This document shows, piece after piece, positions 23,913-31,179 of a stretch of DNA of 64,000 nt. Numbering within the stretch: position 1 is the stretch's first letter; every line of letters begins with the position of its first letter. The stretch is from Thiomonas delicata (GTDB taxonomy: Bacteria; Pseudomonadota; Gammaproteobacteria; Burkholderiales; Burkholderiaceae_C), in assembly GCF_900088825.1 (NCBI RefSeq), contig NZ_LT592170.1, positions 474,972-538,971 of the forward strand. Direction: 5' to 3'. Made by a program: the position numbers and the translations under genes. The notes under the pieces were generated by a model. It was not told where the DNA came from and did no database searches. It saw only the letters and a list, made by a program, of their open reading frames with translations.

Positions 23913-24349
23913 GCGTCGGACTGCAATCGCGCATGTGGGTGGCCGCGCAATTCGGGCTGATCGCCGCCATGCTGTTGTGGCCGGCCGACTGGGGCTGGAG
24001 CGGAGCCGGCTTCGCGCTCGGTGCGTTCGCCGTGGCGCTGGTGCTCTGGGTCTTCGCGCACAACCGCCCGGGCAATTTCAACATCCGGCCGGAGCCCAAG
24101 GAGGGCGGACGGCTCGTCACCGGCGGCCCTTACCGCTGGGTGCGGCATCCCATGTACGTGGCTTTGCTGCTGGGCATGGCCGGCGTGGCGGCCATCTCGC
24201 ACGGGCTTGCCCAGGCCCTCTTGTGGATGGCGCTGCTGGTGGTGCTCAATTTCAAGGCGGGCCTCGAAGAGCGTTTGCTGCGCGAGCGCTGGCCCGACTA
24301 CGCAGGCTATTGCGCGCGCACCCGCCGCTTCATCCCCGGCGTGTGGTGA
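23909..24349 (+). CDS. isoprenylcysteine carboxyl methyltransferase-type membrane protein
   Basis: Small integral-membrane methyltransferase (ICMT/PEMT family), 146 residues from a GTG that overlaps the preceding stop; an ATG 24 bp further in (MWVAAQF) is an alternative. Four hydrophobic segments are visible. The C-terminal family signature is clear: NRPGNFNIRPEPKEGG, then LVTGGPYRWVRHPMYVALLL and EERLLRERWPDYAGYCART. The substrate is unknown. Its last 20 bases overlap the convergent EamA gene. Confidence 0.82.
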   Translation: MSVGLQSRMWVAAQFGLIAAMLLWPADWGWSGAGFALGAFAVALVLWVFAHNRPGNFNIRPEPKEGGRLVTGGPYRWVRHPMYVALLLGMAGVAAISHGLAQALLWMALLVVLNFKAGLEERLLRERWPDYAGYCARTRRFIPGVW

Positions 24350-25202
24350 GCCAGGCCGCCGCGGTGAGCAAAAGGCAGGCGGCGCCGACCAAGGGGCCGG
24401 GCCAGCCGACGATCCAGGTTTGCAGCGCCAGCGTGGCCAGCGGCGCCACCAGCGCCAAGGCCGCGAGCGGCCGCGGGCGCTGCGCCGCGCCGGGGGCGAA
24501 CCAGAGCAGGGGCAGCGCCAGCCCGCCCACCAGGATTTGCACGCCGAGCGAAACCAGGCCCGCCCGGCTGGGTTCGAGCAGCCAGTTGTCGCCGGCCACG
24601 ACCGACGCCACCGGAAGGGTCACGGCGGCACCGATGAGTTGGTAGAACATGATTTTTTCGCCGCCGCAGTGCGCCAGGTGCGGGTGGCGTGCCAGCAGCG
24701 CCTCGCGCGACCACAGCAAGCCGGCCGCCAGGGCCCAGAAGGCGCCCCAGCCGTTGGCGAGCAGCAGGCCCAGAAGCACGGCCGCCGCGGCCAGCACGAT
24801 CGCGGCCAGCGAGACGCCCACCCGGCCGCGCTGGACCAGCGCGCGACCCGCGTGCAGGGCCACCAGCGCCCCAAAGGTCAGCACCATGGCGAGGGGCGCG
24901 GAAATCTCGGAGATCGCCAGGTAAAGCAGGCCCAGGCGCGCGCTGAACAACAAGCCCAGCAGTGTGCCGGGGCCCAGGGAATCGTCCTGCGCGAGAACGG
25001 GGACGTTGTGCCAGCGGGTCCATAGCCAGAGCAGGAGCAGCGCCGAGCTGGTCGCCACCGTCGCCTGCAGCAGGGGCGGCACGCTGTTCGCCGCCACCGC
25101 GATGGCCACCGGCTGGGTGGTCCACAGCAGGGCGCTGGCGACTTCGCGCGACCCGGCTCCGGGGGCCGGGGGCAGCGGCAGCGTGGACGTGCCGGCCGTC
25201 AT
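24330..25202 (-). CDS. EamA/DMT-family permease
   Basis: 290-residue membrane protein with about ten hydrophobic helices, in two EamA-like repeats (about 20-140 and 150-288). The second repeat opens with GWGAFWALAAGLLWSREALL. Such proteins export metabolites or amino-acid derivatives, but nothing here identifies the substrate. It is transcribed after, and probably with, the GST gene 42 bp upstream, and its 3' end overlaps the convergent ICMT-type gene by 20 bp, which is unusual and may allow antisense interference. Confidence 0.78.
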   Translation of the reverse strand: MTAGTSTLPLPPAPGAGSREVASALLWTTQPVAIAVAANSVPPLLQATVATSSALLLLWLWTRWHNVPVLAQDDSLGPGTLLGLLFSARLGLLYLAISEISAPLAMVLTFGALVALHAGRALVQRGRVGVSLAAIVLAAAAVLLGLLLANGWGAFWALAAGLLWSREALLARHPHLAHCGGEKIMFYQLIGAAVTLPVASVVAGDNWLLEPSRAGLVSLGVQILVGGLALPLLWFAPGAAQRPRPLAALALVAPLATLALQTWIVGWPGPLVGAACLLLTAAAWLTTRRG

Positions 25203-25244
25203 GGCTGGTGCGCGCCTCGCCCGCTTAGCGGCCGCGCGCCACGC

Positions 25245-25859
25245 TCAAGATTTTTTCGCTTCGCGTTCGGCCGCCAGGGTGGCGGCCACGCCTGGGCGCG
25301 CCTGCATGCGTGCCATATAGGCTTGCAGGGCAGGCCAGGCGGCGAGGTCCGGCCCGACGAACCCGGCCCAGGTCAGGACCGTGTACAGGTAGGCGTCGGC
25401 CACGCTGAAGCCCGAGGGCAGCAGGTAGTCCTGTTTGCCGAGGGTCTGGGCGATGAAGGCGAAACGCTGGCTCAGGCGCTTTTTCTGGGCTTCTTTCACC
25501 GCCTCGGTCGAGTCCGGATTGAACAGCGGGCTGAACTGCTTGTGCAGTTCGGTGGAGATGAAGTTCAGCCACTCCTGCAGGCGGTAGCGCTCCATCGTGC
25601 CGTTGGCCGGAGCCAGGCCGGCCTCGGGCTTGCGATCGGCCAGGTACTGCACGATGGCCGGACCTTCGGTGAGGATGCTGCCGTCGTCGAGCTGCAGCAC
25701 GGGGACATAGCCCTTGGGATTGATGGCGAGGAAATCGCCGCCGCCGTCCATGGCCTTGGTGCGCAGGTCGACCTTGACGGTTTCCACCGGCAGGCCGAGT
25801 TCGGTCAGCACGATGTGCGGGGACAGCGAGCATGCGCCGGGGCTGAAATACAGTTTCAT
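25245..25859 (-). CDS. gst: beta-class glutathione S-transferase
   Basis: 204-residue cytosolic glutathione transferase. The N-terminal thioredoxin-like domain (1-80) begins MKLYFSPGACSLSPHIVL with Cys10, the beta-class residue that can form a mixed disulfide with glutathione. NPKGYVPVLQLDDGSILTEG contains the cis-Pro and the Glu-Gly that bind glutathione. The C-terminal all-helical domain ends in the SVADAYLYTVLTWAGFVG N-capping box. It lies 97 bp downstream of trpE. Confidence 0.93.
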   Translation of the reverse strand: MKLYFSPGACSLSPHIVLTELGLPVETVKVDLRTKAMDGGGDFLAINPKGYVPVLQLDDGSILTEGPAIVQYLADRKPEAGLAPANGTMERYRLQEWLNFISTELHKQFSPLFNPDSTEAVKEAQKKRLSQRFAFIAQTLGKQDYLLPSGFSVADAYLYTVLTWAGFVGPDLAAWPALQAYMARMQARPGVAATLAAEREAKKS

Positions 25860-25956
25860 GTGGAATTCCTTCGAATGGGAGCTGAAGTGTGCAAGGTGCC
25901 GCGGGGCCCCTCACAGCCGATGCTAGCCAGCCCGGCGATTTCTTGCATTGCCCCCG

Positions 25957-27456
25957 CTAGCCGTCCAGCCCTTCCTGCACCAGCTCGGCGGCGCGCAGCA
26001 CGGCGCGGGCCTTGGCCTCGGTTTCGCGCCATTCCATCTCGGGCACCGAATCGGCCACGATGCCGGCGGCGGCCTGCACGTACAGCCAGCCGTCCTTGAG
26101 GATGCCGGTGCGGATGGCGATGGCCAGGTCCATGTCGCCGGCGAAGCTCCAGTAGCCCACCGCGCCGCCGTACAGGCCGCGGCGCGTGGGTTCGAGTTCG
26201 TCGATGACCTCCATCGCCCGGATCTTGGGCGCTCCCGACAAGGTGCCGGCGGGGAAGGTGGCGCGCAGCACGTCGAGCGCCGTGAGTCCGGGCTTGAGCA
26301 GGCCTTCGACATTGCTGACGATGTGCATGACGTGCGAGTAGCGCTCGATCGCGAAGGCCTCGGTCACCTTCACGCTGCCGGTTCGCGCGATGCGTCCCAG
26401 ATCGTTGCGCGCCAGGTCGATGAGCATCAGGTGCTCGGCCCGCTCCTTGGGGTCGGCCAGCAGTTCGCGCTCGTGCTGTGCATCCAGTTCGGCACTGGCG
26501 CCGCGCGGGCGGGTGCCCGCCAGCGGGCGGATCGTGACCTTCTCGCCTTCGGCCGTGGCTTCTTGGCGCACGAGGATTTCCGGCGACGAGCCGACGACCT
26601 GGAAATCGCCGAAGTTGTAGAAATACATGTACGGCGACGGGTTGAGCGAGCGCAGCGCGCGGTACAGCGACAGCGGCGATTGCGTGTAGCGCTTGCGCAG
26701 GCGCTGGCCCACTTGCACCTGCATGAAGTCGCCGGCGGCGATGTACTCCTTGGCCTGCTCCACCGCCTTGATGTAGTCGGCCTTGTCGAAGTCGCGTTCG
26801 GTCGGCGTGACTTGCGAGCTTGCCATCGGCGGGGCGGTGACCGAATAGCGCAGGTGTTCGCGCAGGGCCTGCAGCCGCGCGCGGGCGCGGGCATAGGCCT
26901 CGGGCTGCGCGGGGTCGGCGTAGACGATGAGATACAGCCGCCCCGATAGGTTGTCGATCACCGCCAGCTCTTCGCACAGCAGCAGCAGGATGTCGGGCAG
27001 GTCCAGCGGGTCGGGCCTGGGATGCTTGCGCGCCGAGGCCATCAGGCGCGGTTCGATGTAGCGCGCCGCCTCGTAGCCGAAATAACCGGCCAGCCCACCG
27101 CAAAAGCGCGGCATGCCCGCCGGCAGGGCGACCTTGTAACGCGCGCGGAACGCCTCGATGAAGGCCAGCGGCGGCTGCGCGGACGTTTCCACCACGGCGC
27201 CGTCGCGCAGGACTTGCGTCGTGCCGTTCTTGACCCGCAGCTCGGTGCGTGCGGACAGGCCGATGAAGGAGTAGCGGCCGAAGCGCTCGCCGCCGACGAC
27301 GGACTCCAACAAAAAGGTGTTGCGGCCCCCGCTCGTCGCGTGCGCCAGCTTCAGATACAGCGACAGCGGGGTTTCCAGATCGGCGAAGGCTTCGGAAACG
27401 AGGGCGATGCGGTTGTAACCCTCGCGGGACAGGGCTTGGAATTCGAGTTCGGTCAT
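25957..27456 (-). CDS. trpE: anthranilate synthase component I
   Basis: Chorismate-to-anthranilate synthase subunit, first step of tryptophan synthesis, 499 residues. The N-terminal feedback domain contains LLES (about 49-52) with the downstream Ser63 of the tryptophan-binding motif. The C-terminal chorismate-binding domain has GDFMQVQVGQRL, IRPLAGTRPRGAS, HLMLIDLARNDLGRI, FPAGTLSGAPKIRAMEVID and GDMDLAIAIRTG. trpG, trpD and trpC, usually directly downstream in Burkholderiales, are not here; a GST gene follows. gph, usually upstream, is separated by two inserted genes. Hairpins in the leader suggest attenuation-type control. Confidence 0.96.
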   Translation of the reverse strand: MTELEFQALSREGYNRIALVSEAFADLETPLSLYLKLAHATSGGRNTFLLESVVGGERFGRYSFIGLSARTELRVKNGTTQVLRDGAVVETSAQPPLAFIEAFRARYKVALPAGMPRFCGGLAGYFGYEAARYIEPRLMASARKHPRPDPLDLPDILLLLCEELAVIDNLSGRLYLIVYADPAQPEAYARARARLQALREHLRYSVTAPPMASSQVTPTERDFDKADYIKAVEQAKEYIAAGDFMQVQVGQRLRKRYTQSPLSLYRALRSLNPSPYMYFYNFGDFQVVGSSPEILVRQEATAEGEKVTIRPLAGTRPRGASAELDAQHERELLADPKERAEHLMLIDLARNDLGRIARTGSVKVTEAFAIERYSHVMHIVSNVEGLLKPGLTALDVLRATFPAGTLSGAPKIRAMEVIDELEPTRRGLYGGAVGYWSFAGDMDLAIAIRTGILKDGWLYVQAAAGIVADSVPEMEWRETEAKARAVLRAAELVQEGLDG

Positions 27457-27825
27457 GGCGTGGCGTCTTTTCAGGCGCGGCCTGGGAGGCCGCTTGATTC
27501 ATCCGATTCGGCCGGCGCGATGCCGGCCGCGTGAGAGGGCCGCACCTGCCGCGTCGCGAGAAGCGCGGGGCTCAGCAGGGCGGCGCGAGGCGGGCACAGG
27601 GCCGCCAGGGCCAGGCTCCCCGGTCTGCGGAACCGAAAGCGTGCTTGCGATGGATGAACATGGGGCGGATCAGGATTGCGTGATCGGATCACGACGCGAT
27701 GCGGCACGACTGTAGCAAATCCCTGCGAAACGCCGCCGGAGCTTGCCAGCCGGCGGCATTTATCGGAAACTGAACGACCGTGCTTTTTTGTCGGCACGGA
27801 CCCGAACATCGAGACAGGAGACATC
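27457..27825. promoter_or_regulatory. trpE leader and divergent intergenic region with stem-loops
   Basis: No gene is supported in these 369 bp. In the trpE leader (minus strand) two strong stem-loops precede the start: 27477-27493 (7-bp stem, 3-nt loop) and 27509-27529 (8-bp stem CGGCCGGC, 5-nt loop). I find no Trp-rich leader peptide, so classical ribosome attenuation is not supported. On the other side, GCCGCCGG (27732-27739) pairs with CCGGCGGC (27750-27757) upstream of the chalcone-isomerase-like gene, whose promoter must lie in the remaining about 70 bp. Confidence 0.5.
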
Positions 27826-28431
27826 ATGACCCCATCGCGCCACGGCCTCGCCCTTCGATTCATCCTCTGCCTCATGCTGGCCGGCCTCTTGCCGATCGCG
27901 CATGCCTTCGAGATTCACGGGGTGCAGGTGGACCCCACCCAGCAGCTCGCGGGGAAGACCCTCGTGCTCAACGGCGCCGGCACGCGCTACTTCGTGTTCT
28001 TCAAGGTGTACGTGGCCGCGTTGTACTTGCCGCAGAAAACGGCCAGCGCCCAAGCCGCGCTCGACATGCCCGGCCCGAAGGCCTTGCGCCTGGTGATGCT
28101 GCGCGATATCTCCGGCAAGGAGCTTGGCGACAAGCTCACCGAGGGCATACGGAACAACGTCTCGCCACAGGAATTCTCGGGCTTGATTCCAGGCCTGGCG
28201 CGACTCGGCGGGCTGTTCGCGCAAAAACGCGAACTGAAGTCCGGCGAAACCGTCATGCTGCGCTTCGTGCCCGGGCAAGGCACGACCATCGACATCGATG
28301 GACTCGCCGCCGGAGCGCCCTATGCCGAGCCCGATTTCTTCAACGCCCTGCTCAAGATCTGGCTTGGCAAGGAACCGGCCGATGCGCGATTGAAGCGTGC
28401 GCTGCTCGGCGACGTCGCGCTACGCGACTAG
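27826..28431 (+). CDS. exported chalcone isomerase-like protein (first of tandem pair)
   Basis: 201-residue protein with a signal peptide (residues about 1-27, cleaved near AHAFE). A chalcone-isomerase-fold domain follows: FEIHGVQVDPTQQLAGKTLVLNGAGTR, FFKVYVAALYLPQKT, LVMLRDISGKELGDKLTEG, and MLRFVPGQGTTIDIDG with a C-terminal FFNALLKIWLGKEPAD. The start at MTPSRHG is set by AGGAG 8 bp upstream and the signal peptide. In bacteria this fold is non-catalytic as far as known and may bind fatty acids or other lipids. A divergent homologue follows 208 bp downstream. Confidence 0.8.
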   Translation: MTPSRHGLALRFILCLMLAGLLPIAHAFEIHGVQVDPTQQLAGKTLVLNGAGTRYFVFFKVYVAALYLPQKTASAQAALDMPGPKALRLVMLRDISGKELGDKLTEGIRNNVSPQEFSGLIPGLARLGGLFAQKRELKSGETVMLRFVPGQGTTIDIDGLAAGAPYAEPDFFNALLKIWLGKEPADARLKRALLGDVALRD

Positions 28432-28639
28432 GGTCCGCAGACAGGAAAATGGGGCGGCAGGTGCGGCCCGCGGCCTCCGGATTTTCCCTGAGACGGGGCC
28501 GTGCTCTCCTCTCGGCGAGAGCGCCAAGCTTGCGCTTGCATACAGCTTGTTGCGAAATGGCACGTCAAGCCGGCCGAAGCAATGAATAATCGCCCACTTA
28601 TATAGTTTGTTCCAGCAAGCGCTACTTGAGGAGTCGTCC

Positions 28640-29248
28640 ATGAAAAAACTGTTGCTGGCCGCAGCCCTGGCCACGAGCTTCATCTCCGCCAATGCGAACG
28701 CCGCGATCAAGGTCGGCGGCGTGTCCATCGAGCAGTCGGCCCCGGCTAACGGCGTGCCGCTGTGGATCAACGGCGCGGGCCTGGTGACCCTGGCCGGGCA
28801 CCGTCTGGCGGCGGCCCTGTACGTGCCGCAAAACACCACGTCCAATTCGGACATCATGACCGCACGCATGAAAGAGCTGCGCCTCATCCCGCTCAAGCCC
28901 ATGGGCGGGGCGCAGCTCGGCATGGCCATCGACGCGCTGGTGAAGAAAGGCGTCTCGGCGGCGCAATACAAGCAGTACCAGCCCGATCTGGCCAAGATGC
29001 AGGACATGTTCAAGAGCGTGAAGACCATCGCCGCCGGCGAGACCGTGTCGCTGCGCTTTTTCAGCAAGCAAGGTACCTATGTGATGGTGCCAAGCGGCCT
29101 GAAAATGGCGCCCATCGGCGGCTCCGAGCTGTTCGACAGCATCGCGCGCTCTCTGCCCGCAAGTGTGATCAACAGCGCCGCCGTGCAGCGCCAGAACCAC
29201 CCCACGGCGGATTGCCTGGGCTGCGCCAAGTCTGAAAAGGCCCTGTGA
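28640..29248 (+). CDS. exported chalcone isomerase-like protein (second of tandem pair)
   Basis: 202 residues with a signal peptide (MKKLLLAAALATSFISANANA, cleaved near ANAAI) and the same fold as its upstream neighbour: IKVGGVSIEQSAPANGVPLW, INGAGLVTLAGHRLAAALYVP, MKELRLIPLKPMGGAQLGMA, VSLRFFSKQGTYVMVP. Sequence identity to the first copy is low, so the duplication is old. Near the end PTADCLGCAKSEKAL has a CxxC pair not seen in the first copy. An AGGAG site precedes the ATG. The 208-bp gap before it contains its own likely promoter, including an AT-rich TTATATAG stretch (28599-28606). Confidence 0.78.
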   Translation: MKKLLLAAALATSFISANANAAIKVGGVSIEQSAPANGVPLWINGAGLVTLAGHRLAAALYVPQNTTSNSDIMTARMKELRLIPLKPMGGAQLGMAIDALVKKGVSAAQYKQYQPDLAKMQDMFKSVKTIAAGETVSLRFFSKQGTYVMVPSGLKMAPIGGSELFDSIARSLPASVINSAAVQRQNHPTADCLGCAKSEKAL

Positions 29249-29263
29249 GGTCCGCAGCCGCTG

Positions 29264-29310
29264 GCCCGGCGCGCGCCGGGCTGGTTCCTGGGTCCGCGCC
29301 CCCGGCGCGG
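29264..29310. terminator. double stem-loop between convergent genes
   Basis: Two GC-rich stem-loops lie in the 72-bp gap between the second chalcone-isomerase-like gene and gph, which converge. The first is an 18-bp perfect palindrome (GCCCGGCG and its complement, 29264-29281). The second pairs CCGCGCC (29294-29300) with GGCGCGG (29304-29310). No T-tract follows on the plus strand; bidirectional termination or 3'-end protection is the likely role. Confidence 0.55.
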
Positions 29311-29320
29311 GTCTGAAACT

Positions 29321-30034
29321 TCAGACGTCGCGCTCCAGTTCGAGCTGGTCGAGGCGGTCGAAATACGCGGCGGCCGGCGTGGCGCGTATGGGCTCGCCGT
29401 GGTTGTAGCCGTAGGTGGCCAGCACCACCGCGCAGCCGGCGCCCCTCGCCGCCAGCGCGTCGTTCTGCGAGTCGCCCACCATCAGGGTGTGGGCGGGCTG
29501 CATGTCGATCTGCCGGCAGGTTTCCAGCAGCGGCATGGGGTCGGGTTTCTTGCGCGGGAAGGCGTCGCCGCCGTTGACCACGCGGAAAAAGCCGAGCAGG
29601 CCCTTCAGGCGCAGCAGCTCGCGCGCATAGGCCGTGGGCTTGTTGGTGATGCAGGCCAGGGCGAGGCCGGCGTCGGCCAGGCGCTGCAGGCCCTCGGCCA
29701 CGCCGGGGAACACGTTGGCGTGGTTGCCGTTCACGTCGGCGTAGTGGCGCTGGTAGCTTTCGATGGCTTGCGGGTAGACGGCATCGGCGCGCGCGTCGTC
29801 GAGGTGGATGCGCAGGGTTTGCGCCACCAGGTATTCCGAGCCCTTGCCGATGCGCACTTCCACCTGTTCGCGGCTCACCGCCGGCAGGCCGAACTCGGGC
29901 AGCATGCGGTTGAGCGTGGCGTGGAAATCGCCGAGGGTGTCGACCATGGTGCCGTCGAGGTCGACGATGGCGGCGCGCACCGCGACGCCGGCCACGCGCA
30001 CCGGGGCGTCAAGCCAGGGAGCGCCGGCCGTCAT
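29321..30034 (-). CDS. gph: phosphoglycolate phosphatase
   Basis: HAD-superfamily phosphatase that removes 2-phosphoglycolate arising from DNA repair or oxygenase activity, 237 residues. Motif I is [11 protein letters not shown] (Asp25 nucleophile, Asp27 acid), motif [11 protein letters not shown], motif [14 protein letters not shown], and motif [18 protein letters not shown]. It starts at MTAGAPWLD, overlapping the rpe stop by four bases; a longer frame upstream is inside rpe. The rpe-gph pair is conserved in Burkholderiales. Confidence 0.94.
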   Translation of the reverse strand: MTAGAPWLDAPVRVAGVAVRAAIVDLDGTMVDTLGDFHATLNRMLPEFGLPAVSREQVEVRIGKGSEYLVAQTLRIHLDDARADAVYPQAIESYQRHYADVNGNHANVFPGVAEGLQRLADAGLALACITNKPTAYARELLRLKGLLGFFRVVNGGDAFPRKKPDPMPLLETCRQIDMQPAHTLMVGDSQNDALAARGAGCAVVLATYGYNHGEPIRATPAAAYFDRLDQLELERDV

Positions 30035-30729
30035 GGCACGCCGGCCAGATTGGCGCGCATGGCGTCGACCACGGCCTTGTAGTCGGGCTGGCCGAAGATG
30101 GCGCTGCCGGCGACGAAGGTGTCGGCCCCCGCCGCGGCGACCTTGGCGATGTTGTCGGCCTTGATGCCGCCGTCGACTTCGAGCAGGATGTCGCGGCCGC
30201 TCTGGGCCTTGTAGGCGTCGAGCTTCTTGCGCACGATGGCGGTTTTGTGCAGTGCACCTTCGATGAAGCTTTGCCCACCGAAGCCGGGGTTCACACTCAT
30301 GATGAGCACGAGGTCGATGCGGTCCATGACGTAGTCCAGCACGTCCAGCGAGGTGGCGGGGTTGAACACCAGCCCGGCCTTGCAGCCGCTGTCGCGGATG
30401 AGCTGCAGGGTGCGGTCGATGTGCTCGCTGGCTTCGGGGTGGAAGCTGATGATGTCGGCCCCGGCCTTGGCGAACATCGGCACCAGCGCGTCCACCGGCT
30501 TGACCATCAGGTGCACGTCCAGCGGCACGGGGGTGCCGTCGGCCCGCTTGCAATGCGGCTTGAGGCTTTGCGCCACCAGCGGGCCGATGGTCAGGTTGGG
30601 CACGTAATGGTTGTCCATCACGTCGAAATGGATGAAGTCGGCGCCGGCGGCAATGACGTTGCGGACCTCTTCGCCGAGGCGGGCGAAATCGGCCGAGAGA
30701 ATGCTGGGTGCGATGCGGTAGGTTTTCAT
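30031..30729 (-). CDS. rpe: ribulose-phosphate 3-epimerase
   Basis: Pentose-phosphate and Calvin-cycle epimerase interconverting ribulose-5-P and xylulose-5-P, 232 residues, TIM barrel. Metal and catalytic residues appear in [18 protein letters not shown] (His34, Asp36), [22 protein letters not shown] and [13 protein letters not shown]. The start [15 protein letters not shown] is unambiguous. It is the first gene of an rpe-gph operon whose likely -10 (TACAAT on the minus strand, 30740-30745) lies close to the start. Confidence 0.97.
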   Translation of the reverse strand: MKTYRIAPSILSADFARLGEEVRNVIAAGADFIHFDVMDNHYVPNLTIGPLVAQSLKPHCKRADGTPVPLDVHLMVKPVDALVPMFAKAGADIISFHPEASEHIDRTLQLIRDSGCKAGLVFNPATSLDVLDYVMDRIDLVLIMSVNPGFGGQSFIEGALHKTAIVRKKLDAYKAQSGRDILLEVDGGIKADNIAKVAAAGADTFVAGSAIFGQPDYKAVVDAMRANLAGVP

Positions 30730-30795
30730 GGTGGGGCCGATTGTAAAAGCCCTGCCGCGCTGTCTGCCGGGCGGCTGTCTACAATCGGCCGCACC
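30730..30795. promoter_or_regulatory. back-to-back promoters for rpe-gph and apaG-gcr-mltA
   Basis: In this 66-bp divergent gap each strand carries a TACAAT hexamer 10-11 bp before the respective start codon: 30740-30745 on the minus strand for rpe and 30780-30785 on the plus strand for apaG. The flanking sequence is repeated on both sides (TACAATCGGCC, then CCACC or GCACC, then ATG). Well-matched -35 boxes are not evident. Such short leaders imply initiation very near the start codons. Confidence 0.45.
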
Positions 30796-31173
30796 ATGGA
30801 GCCCTATCAATTTTCAGTGGCGGTGAAGCCCGAATTCCTGCCCGAGCAATCCGACCCGGGCCAGCGCGTGTGGGCCTATAGCTACAGCGTGAGCATACGC
30901 AACACCGGCAGCGTCGCGGCGCAGCTCATCTCGCGGCACTGGTTCGTCATGGACGAGACCGGCCGCGTCGAGGAGGTGCAGGGCCTCGGGGTGGTGGGCC
31001 ACCAGCCGCTGCTCAAGCCGGGCGAAACCTTCGAATACACGAGCTGGACGCGGTTGAACACGCCATCGGGCAGCATGCGCGGCAGTTATTTCTGCGTGGC
31101 CGAGGACGGCGCCCGGTTCGACGCCCCCATTCCTGAATTCGTTCTCATGCCCCCCGGCATGACCCTGCACTAG
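30796..31173 (+). CDS. apaG: ApaG family protein
   Basis: 125-residue protein with a single immunoglobulin-like ApaG/F-box-associated fold: [61 protein letters not shown] and [20 protein letters not shown] are hallmark segments. The family is linked to Co2+ resistance and Mg2+ efflux phenotypes, and its biochemical role is unsettled. It is the first gene of an apaG-gcr-mltA run, with gcr 6 bp downstream. Confidence 0.95.
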   Translation: MEPYQFSVAVKPEFLPEQSDPGQRVWAYSYSVSIRNTGSVAAQLISRHWFVMDETGRVEEVQGLGVVGHQPLLKPGETFEYTSWTRLNTPSGSMRGSYFCVAEDGARFDAPIPEFVLMPPGMTLH

Positions 31174-31179
31174 ACGCGC

